From CAISIP01 sp031396205 (GTDB lineage: Bacteria > Pseudomonadota > Gammaproteobacteria > Burkholderiales > Burkholderiaceae_C): a stretch of DNA of 64,000 bases. Positions 58,924 to 64,000 of this stretch are shown in pieces. The notes under the pieces were generated by a model. The model did not search any database. It was not told the origin of the DNA and saw nothing but the letters and a program-made list of their open reading frames with translations. The stretch lies in the NCBI GenBank assembly GCA_031396205.1, contig JANNKH010000089.1:6312-70311 (forward strand), read 5' to 3'. The translations under genes and the position numbers were made by a program. The number at the start of each line of letters is the position of its first letter. The stretch's first letter is position 1.

Positions 58924-59308
58924 TTATGCCAGATCAAGCGGCAGCGCAGCATTGCGACGCGGATCGTGTTTCCCCAGCACGGTGGCGACTGCGCGCTTAA
59001 GTTTGCCGGCCGCGCCATGGATCGCCTGGTGGGCGGTTGCTGCATGGCCCTTCACCACGACGGGCTCCTGGCCGGCCAGTCGCGCTTCCCTTGAACACAT
59101 AGTGCTGCCCGTGAACGGAAAGCCACACCCGCGCACGCGCCTGGTGGCGGATGTTTGAAGCGAGCGCGATCGAGGGGCGCGCAAGGATGGCGCCGAAGAG
59201 CGGCGAAGTCCAGACGACCGCGAACTTCCCAAAGTAGTAGCCCACAAGCGCAGAAGCGGCTACGCACAGCGCGATTTGGACCGATGGAAAGCTGAGCCAC
59301 CGTTCCAT
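58924..59308 (-). pseudogene. RaiA/HPF-like ribosome-associated protein remnant
   Basis: The last 55 codons (59091-58924) read EARLAGQEPVVVKGHAATAH and AIHGAAGKLKRAVATVLGKH, matching the C-terminal part of short HPF/RaiA-family proteins. Upstream, a different frame (59308 to about 59095) reads MERWLSFPSVQIALCVAASA, with a hydrophobic segment, and ends in IRHQARARVWLSVHGQHYVF, which may be the preceding HPF strand. A frameshift near 59095 joins the two. Whether the hydrophobic N-terminus belongs to the same original gene is unclear. Not functional as it stands. Confidence 0.5.
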
Positions 59309-59724
59309 TCGGACGCTTCAATCAAGCCAATGCTGCGCCGACGTGACCCGCAAACATAGATACTCCCATCAGGCGCAGCAAGGAGGAAGGACGCACGTTT
59401 CCATCGGTGTCGGCCACGGTGCATCGTCGCCAGCGGTGCGGTCGGTCATCGCGACATTTCCCCGGAAGCAGCATGACGAACAAAAAGGATTTTCCGCTCC
59501 CGCGTTAGCGGCAGACTGCCGCGTTTTGGGCAGTGTAAGGTTCACTGGCTGGTTGGCGCAATCCCGCGGCCTTTCGTGTGCGGGTTCCAGCGCAAGCGAA
59601 GGCACCGATGATGTCGGTGCAGACGGCATACATATTCTGGGGTATATTGGTTCGACGCTCCCCGACGCATTGGCAATGCTGCGTGGATGGGTCACCAAGC
59701 CCTCTTCACAATGGAGCAGCCCCC
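59309..59724. other. Region without a credible gene before the PEP-CTERM gene
   Basis: The 416 bases between the raiA-like remnant and the PEP-CTERM gene contain no reading frame that I can match to a family. A TATATT at 59643-59648 lies 77 bases before the PEP-CTERM start and could be a -10 box, but no good -35 partner is present. CGGGAGCGGAAAATCC-type sequence near 59485-59500 shows no repeat structure. Confidence 0.4.
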
Positions 59725-60789
59725 ATGACCACCGTCGCCCACACCGATCACCCCGCAATCGCCGGCCTGCTGGTTATGGGTTTCCTCGGAATGCTCGGCG
59801 CCCAGTCGGTGCACGCGCAGACACACGTGTATTCGACCGTGGAGGCCAGCGCCCAGCATGGCGACGGCGGCGGTATTGTTGGCGACAAGGACGACTTCTT
59901 TGATTCTCGCGAAGGCGCCTCGCCGTTCGGCCGAATCGACGCCCGGGCTGATTCTGACCATGCCCCGACCCAATTCACCGGCTTCGCCCAATCCTGGGCC
60001 CAGGTTGACTTCGGGGGCGTGCGACTTTTTACCGAGGCCCACACAGTCTCCCGCCTCAGCGATGCCCCGCGGGTCAGCGCACAAAGCGGGGCACTGGCTG
60101 GCATCTCCGATTTCTTCAGGCTCAGTGCGCCGGGTTATGCCAACGGCGCGCTGTTCACGGTGACGGCGCAGGTGCGGGTTGATGGCTCCGCCTACGCTAC
60201 CACGACACCGAGCTGGAACGGATTTTTTCAGCCCGACCAGGGCGGTGCCAGCGTCTTCTGGGATAGCTGGATCCGGGTCATCGATAGCGGCAGCCGCCAG
60301 AACCTGGTCGAACTGCGCAACCGGCAAGACTGCGTCGCCTTCAACAGCGCGGGTTCAGCGCCGCGCTGCGAAAGCAGCGGCACGAACGGCATCCAAACCA
60401 TCAGCTTCCAGATCGCCAACAACGGCGCCCTGGTGCAGTTAGACATGCGTGGCTCGGCCCGCTCCGTGGCTTCGTCAAATCAGGTTCTTACTTCGGTGCA
60501 GGCCGACGGCCTGGCCGATCTGGGCCACACGATGGCCTGGGGCGGCATCATTGCACTGAAAGACCCCAGCGGTGCGGCCGTCACGGATTTTTCGGCAGCC
60601 AGCGCGAGTTCGAGCTTCGACTACCGCAACGCTCACATCTCGGCCGTGCCCGAGCCCGGCGCGGCGGGCTTGTGGCTGGCAGGCGTGGCCGCGCTAGGCG
60701 GGTTGGTGCGCCGGCGCCGCGCGCTGACGGCGGATGGTCGAATCGAGCCCTCAAACGCCCTCGCAGTGCAAAAGTTCAGCGTGGTTTAG
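59725..60789 (+). CDS. PEP-CTERM sorting-domain exported protein
   Basis: A 354-residue secreted protein: signal peptide (LLVMGFLGMLGAQSVHA, cleavage near residue 32), a beta-rich mature domain without recognised enzyme motifs but with two cysteines (DCVAF and RCESS), and a C-terminal PEP-CTERM signal with VPEP at 308-311, a hydrophobic segment (AAGLWLAGVAALGGLV) and the arginine cluster RRRR. Such signals are processed by exosortase and link to exopolysaccharide-producing bacteria. A tail of about 22 residues follows the arginines, unusual for this signal. The gene is intact in an otherwise decayed region; no exosortase is in the window. Confidence 0.85.
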   Translation: MTTVAHTDHPAIAGLLVMGFLGMLGAQSVHAQTHVYSTVEASAQHGDGGGIVGDKDDFFDSREGASPFGRIDARADSDHAPTQFTGFAQSWAQVDFGGVRLFTEAHTVSRLSDAPRVSAQSGALAGISDFFRLSAPGYANGALFTVTAQVRVDGSAYATTTPSWNGFFQPDQGGASVFWDSWIRVIDSGSRQNLVELRNRQDCVAFNSAGSAPRCESSGTNGIQTISFQIANNGALVQLDMRGSARSVASSNQVLTSVQADGLADLGHTMAWGGIIALKDPSGAAVTDFSAASASSSFDYRNAHISAVPEPGAAGLWLAGVAALGGLVRRRRALTADGRIEPSNALAVQKFSVV

Positions 60790-61058
60790 GGCCCTAACGC
60801 AGGCAGCCTTCCAGCACATGAATGATGTCGTGCTCCGCGTGGACCGGGGGGCGAGGGAAAAAGCTGAATAGGAGACTCTGGACTGATCCGGTGCACCGAT
60901 TGCGGTGTGGCCGTCGCTGATATTCCGCCGAGGACCTCGCGCCTTGGCCGGGCATGCGGTCGCGGACATGCGGATAATGGTCAACGCGATATCCATGCAG
61001 GCCACGTGTTTCGGCGCTGGCCTTGGTGCAATCGCCCAAATCATTGCGGAGCGAAGCA

Positions 61059-61278
61059 ATGACAACAACCCACCCACCCGGTGCAGCCGGCGCCGTTGAC
61101 CGCGAGCCGATTGTCGAAGGAGCCAATCCGCTTGGGCTCGATGGCGTGGAATTCATCGAATACGCCACCTCCAAACCCCAGGCGCTGGGCCAGGTGCTGG
61201 AGAAGATGGGTTTTCGCCCGATGTCGCGGCACCGTTCGCATGAGGTCTTGCTGTACCGGCAGGGCGAACTCAACGTGG
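61059..61278 (+). pseudogene. 4-hydroxyphenylpyruvate dioxygenase remnant (N-terminal part)
   Basis: The reading frame from ATG 61059 gives NPLGLDGVEFIEYATSKPQA, LGQVLEKMGFRPMSRHRSHE and VLLYRQGELNV, the N-terminal domain of 4-hydroxyphenylpyruvate dioxygenase (tyrosine catabolism). After about 61278 the sequence no longer matches and the frame ends at 61421. The iron-binding C-terminal domain is missing, so the gene is truncated. Bases 60790-61058 before it hold nothing I can identify. Confidence 0.75.
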
Positions 61279-61512
61279 CTTTTCAAACGGTATGTTTGCG
61301 GTCCCAGCGGGACGGACTGGCCCACCAGGGATGGTGCATGGGGGAGATGGGGCCTGGCCGAACGCACGCTGGGCTGCCGCAGGCCCGCCGCCTGAACTCA
61401 AATCGCCTGGACATCGGGTAAGCCCGTGCGCGCGATGGCCGCTCAGGGGGCTTTGCCCGCGCCAGGCGCAGCCCCTTCCCGCAGCCCGGGTGCCGGGCCG
61501 CCTTCGCCCTCA

Positions 61513-61713
61513 TCAGGCAGCTTGCTCAAAACCTCCCCTCGCCGGCGCCCGGGGCGGCGCACCCGCCTGCAACCCCAGGTGCGTGAGGATCTTCTCGATC
61601 ACTGACGGCTCCAGGATCGCCGCAATGATCCTCAGCTCGCCACCGCAGTTCGGGCAGTGCTGCAGGTCGAGGTCGAACACCCGCTTGAGCAGCTTGAACC
61701 GGACCCCGTTTCG
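61513..61713 (-). pseudogene. IS91-type transposase remnant (C-terminal end)
   Basis: The frame ending at 61513 encodes KLLKRVFDLDLQHCPNCGGE, LRIIAAILEPSVIEKILTHL and GLQAGAPPRAPARG, the characteristic C-terminal end of IS91-family transposases with its zinc-knuckle CPNCGGEL. Upstream (61714-61854) the frame stays open but the residues do not match. It lies on the same strand as the N-terminal remnant at 57851-58205 but on its 5' side, so the two cannot be one simple element. Confidence 0.78.
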
Positions 61714-61919
61714 TGGACGCCACGAAGCCACAAGAAGCGTTACCCACGGACGGCCGGTTCGGTCGCTTGCGACGAACCGGAACCGGCCGTCGGTGGGTAG
61801 CGCGGTGCCGCTGATTGCCACGATGTCCGGTGCCCAACCCTTGAGTCGTCCCATCCAACACCTCCTTGTTCAAGATGTTGCAACGACCGATTGAATCCAC
61901 CCAATACGCCAGCAAGGAT

Positions 61920-62242
61920 TAACGCGGGCACCGTGAAACACTTAGGCGGAAGCTTCCGCAACTATGCGCGCATCGAAAGTCGCGACAGTTTCATCAACAG
62001 CGGAACGCTCGACAACCAGGGTATCCTGGATGTGATCTCAACCATCCTGCTCACGGTAGGCGCCAACGCCAGCGTCAATCCAGGCACCTCGCCTGGAACC
62101 CTCACCGTGTTGGGGTCGATGATGCTCGACGGTGTCCTCGAACTGGAGCTCTCCCCCACGGCGAGCGACCACCTCGACGTGACCGGCACCCTGGTCTTCA
62201 ACCAAGGGGCGACGGTGCGATTCTCGTTCCTGGGCGGTCTGT
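61920..62242 (+). pseudogene. Fragment of a surface/autotransporter-like repeat protein
   Basis: About 107 codons show beta-solenoid style sequence: GGSFRNYARIESRDSFINSG, TLDNQGILDVISTILLTVGA and the frequent signature NPGTSPGTLTVLGSMMLDGV, LELELSPTASDHLDVTGTLV. Such blocks precede the anchor region in autotransporters and in PEP-CTERM surface proteins. Both ends are missing: the N-terminus has no signal peptide and after about 62242 the frame becomes unrelated. It is a fragment of a larger gene. Confidence 0.6.
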
Positions 62243-62313
62243 TAGCGGCCACTGGGCGATGGCGTCCCCGGCACGATCTATCCATCGATCCGGGACGGCG
62301 CTTTCCACGGACT

Positions 62314-62421
62314 CTAAATGCCCTTGCGTTGCTGTTCGGTGCTGCCGATCACCTTGCCGGCAGTTTCCTGCACCTTGCCAGCGGCGTCCTTGAGCGTGCC
62401 CTTGACTTGATCCTTGTTCAT
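62314..62421 (-). pseudogene. Truncated CsbD-like stress protein (35 codons)
   Basis: A short frame from ATG 62421 to TAG 62314-62316 encodes MNKDQVKGTLKDAAGKVQET and AGKVIGSTEQQRKGI. This is the N-terminal half of a CsbD-family protein, normally about 60-70 residues; the second half is missing. CsbD-like genes are often beside PRC-barrel genes in stress-induced sets, which fits the neighbour at 62479. Whether the 35-residue form is still made is unknown. Confidence 0.65.
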
Positions 62422-62478
62422 GATTTCACGTTGAGTTGATGTTGAAAGGTCTGCGTGCAGATGCTGTCCCGAAATGGC

Positions 62479-62889
62479 CTACTCGGCCGAATAGGTCGTA
62501 CCGTAGAACTTGTGCACACCGCTGGCCCATGTCCTGTCCGACATCGAGGGCCAACGATCCTTGTCGAAACCCGGCGCGTCTTTCAGCGCATCCTTCATGA
62601 CATTGAGCGTGAAGCGCTTGTTCGCCGTGTCTAAAGTCAGTGCCGCCCAGGGCACTGCGAAGAGCTTGTCCCCCATGCCCAGCAAGCCGCCGAACGACAG
62701 GACCGCATACGCGAGCTTGCCGGAGGCCATGTCGATCATGAATTCCTTGATGTCACCCAGATCCTCACCGTCCTTGTTGTAGACGTCGTTGCCCAGCAGG
62801 GTGTCGGCGCCCATCAGCGCAGGGCCTGGCCCTGAAGCACTGTTGGCGTACATGCCGAAGTTGTCGCGAGCGACGTAGTTGGTTTTCAT
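62479..62889 (-). CDS. PRC-barrel domain protein
   Basis: A 136-residue protein with a PRC-barrel domain: LMGADTLLGNDVYNKDGEDL, GDIKEFMIDMASGKLAYAVL, SFGGLLGMGDKLFAVPWAAL. The C-terminal part (FDKDRWPSMSDRTWASGVHK) is the usual extension of stand-alone PRC-barrel proteins of betaproteobacteria. The start is ATG 62889 (MKTNYVARDNFGM). The function is unknown; such proteins often belong to general stress responses. It is intact although surrounded by fragments. Confidence 0.85.
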   Translation of the reverse strand: MKTNYVARDNFGMYANSASGPGPALMGADTLLGNDVYNKDGEDLGDIKEFMIDMASGKLAYAVLSFGGLLGMGDKLFAVPWAALTLDTANKRFTLNVMKDALKDAPGFDKDRWPSMSDRTWASGVHKFYGTTYSAE

Positions 62890-63055
62890 GGTAGTTTCTT
62901 CAATTCGAGGCAAGCATAGGCCGAACCTCTGCGCGTCCGTCCGACAAGGCACGGGTGGCTTCGAGGCCCGGTGTGTTGGCTGGAGGCGGTTGAGCCCCAG
63001 CGCAAATGCACGATAGATGCCCAGGTGCCGGCCGTCTGTGCGCAAACGAACAAAG

Positions 63056-63245
63056 GGGCCTCGCGCGCCCTTGCAAGCCTGCCGCGCTTCAGGTATTTGC
63101 GAAATGACTGCTACACATTGGCCGCTTGCGCGTGGTGGTCGCCCTGGCCATCGACCTGGCTGGTGCTGGACAGCGCAAGCCCGGTCTGCAAGTGCCCGGG
63201 CACGATGCGATACAGCACGCTGTGCTCGGGATGGCGCGGGTTGTA
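63056..63245 (-). pseudogene. IS91-type transposase remnant (extreme N-terminus)
   Basis: On the minus strand from 63245 the frame reads YNPRHPEHSVLYRIVPGHLQ, then TGLALSSTSQVDGQGDHHAQ, an in-frame stop, and FRKYLKRGRLARARE. This resembles the N-terminus of another IS91-type transposase group (with the GQFDGQGDHH motif). It differs from the remnant at 58205, so at least two distinct IS91-type elements have left traces here. Only about 60 codons remain. Confidence 0.5.
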
Positions 63246-63361
63246 GAGTCTGGATTTGACCGAGGTCGCGTGGGGACCCAGATTGGCGGACCGCTATCGT
63301 GCTGCCTGCAACCGGCATCAGCCTTCGCTGATTCTGATCGTCTGTTATCCATTGGGAGAAC

Positions 63362-63840
63362 ATGTCTGCGTTGCGCGAGGAATTCCCGCGTGTCGAATTC
63401 TCCGACCAGCTGTTCGCGATCGACCGCGACCGCTATACCTGCACCGGCGGTGAGGCACCCCTGGACCTGATGCTGCACATCATCCGGGCGCGCCAGGGCC
63501 GCGAGATCCTGCCGCTGATCTCCGAGCAGTTCATTTTGGACCGCATACGCAATGACCAGGACCGACAATACATCCCGCTGCAGGCGCGTGCCGGGCTGTT
63601 CCACGAAAACCTGATCGAGGCCGCCGCGCTGATGGAGGCCAATATCGAAGAGCCGTGGTCGCTGGACGAGATCGCGTCACTAGTGGGGGTGTGTCGCGCC
63701 GGCAGATCGAGCGCCTGTTCAAGCGTTATGTGGGCCAGGTGCCGACCAAGTACTACCTCGACATGCGCCTGCGCCGCTCGCGCGAGCTGCTGCTGCAAAC
63801 GGCGATGTCGATCATGGAGATCGCGGTGGCCTGCGGTTAT
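63362..63840 (+). pseudogene. GlxA-family AraC-type transcriptional regulator remnant (frameshifted)
   Basis: The frame from ATG 63362 encodes SALREEFPRVEFSDQLFAID, LDLMLHIIRARQGREILPLI, QARAGLFHENLIEAAALMEA and EEPWSLDEIASLVG, the end of a DJ-1/GATase-like domain and the start of an AraC DNA-binding domain. At about 63688 a one-base shift moves the match to another frame: RRQIERLFKRYVGQVPTKYY, LDMRLRRSRELLLQTAMSIM and EIAVACGY, where it stops at 63840. The first half of the regulator and the end of the helix-turn-helix domain are missing. It is a broken fragment. Confidence 0.75.
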
Positions 63841-63841
63841 C

Positions 63842-64000
63842 TTCAAACTGGCGCCAAGGCGATTCCGCCGCGAGGTCATCATTCCTGTGCTGATGGACCT
63901 GAAGTCTGTACAGATCGGGTCGGCGCGGCAGATTCTCACGATTTCGACTGCCGGCGTGGAAGCCGCGAACGCGCTGAATATTTCAGTCTCGGCACCAGTC
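63842..64000 (+). CDS. Open frame of unknown function running off the right edge
   Basis: A frame without stops from 63842 to the window edge reads RREVIIPVLMDLKSVQIGSA and ILTISTAGVEAANALNISVS. It could be the 5' end of a gene starting at the GTG at 63888 or ATG at 63894, or another fragment. I recognise no family. The junction with the regulator remnant at 63840 is abrupt. Confidence 0.3.

Noticed and set aside
1..64000. tRNA or rRNA genes
   Set aside because: I saw no cloverleaf-like segment with a TTCRA loop nor any rRNA-like sequence while reading both strands; a covariance-model search would be needed to exclude small RNAs.

Overview
The window is one continuous stretch of a GC-rich betaproteobacterial chromosome, most likely order Burkholderiales. 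The evidence is gene order (a full mraZ-to-lpxC division and cell-wall cluster, then rnb/tonB/mtgA, tlpA/accBC/prmA and pilSR/ccsA/ffh), the protein variants (MurE with the meso-diaminopimelate DNPR motif, a KAPAKK-rich histone H1-like protein, NrdA of about 970 residues) and a PEP-CTERM protein. The genus cannot be fixed from the sequence alone.

Layout. 1-500: 3' end of hslU. 639-19740 (+): the dcw cluster mraZ, rsmH, ftsL, ftsI, murE, murF, mraY, murD, ftsW, murG, murC, ddlB, ftsQ, ftsA, ftsZ, lpxC, mostly joined by ATGA or TGATG start/stop overlaps. These genes make lipid II (MurC-F, MraY, MurG, Ddl), the septal synthase and flippase-type partners (FtsI, FtsW), the divisome scaffold (FtsZ, FtsA, FtsQ, FtsL) and start lipid A (LpxC). 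19784-21008 (+): a 59-residue membrane protein and a transglutaminase-like protein. 21075-28039 (-): ruvC, a CdsA-like cytidylyltransferase, a PlsC-like acyltransferase, mtgA, a TonB-like protein, an RNase II-type exonuclease and a YqiA-like esterase. 28096-33225 (+): rodA, a beta-hydroxyacid dehydrogenase, tldD and aroG, the last behind an aromatic-codon leader peptide and terminator. 33246-34730 (-): mpl. 34826-40934 (+): a hypothetical gene, tlpA-like, accB, accC, prmA, a zinc-ribbon membrane protein and a PfkB kinase. 41037-50616 (-): histone H1-like gene, nrdB, nrdA with NrdR-like boxes, pilR, pilS, a PP0621-like gene and ccsA-like. 50693-52057 (+): ffh. 52287-57341 (-): miaB, an exported hypothetical protein, a SulP transporter and an AAA ATPase.

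57.4-64.0 kb is very different: a gene graveyard with remnants of hicB, proQ, raiA/hpf, hppD, csbD and a glxA/AraC regulator, at least three pieces of IS91-type transposases, and two apparently intact genes (a PEP-CTERM protein and a PRC-barrel protein).

The most unusual structure is a family of roughly 59-66 bp repeats at four gene junctions (ftsL/ftsI, murD/ftsW, ddlB/ftsQ, rodA/dehydrogenase). At every junction the repeat makes a mini-ORF whose start codon overlaps the stop codon of the upstream gene and whose stop codon overlaps the start codon of the next unit or gene. Most units also end in a Shine-Dalgarno-like GAAGG or GGAGG. They look like mobile or amplifiable translational-coupling cassettes placed inside cell-wall operons. 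Other points of note are a 36-bp perfect palindrome in an N-terminal extension of murG, the aroG attenuator, a 10-bp phased GTG array at mraZ, and a triple hairpin repeat between ffh and miaB.
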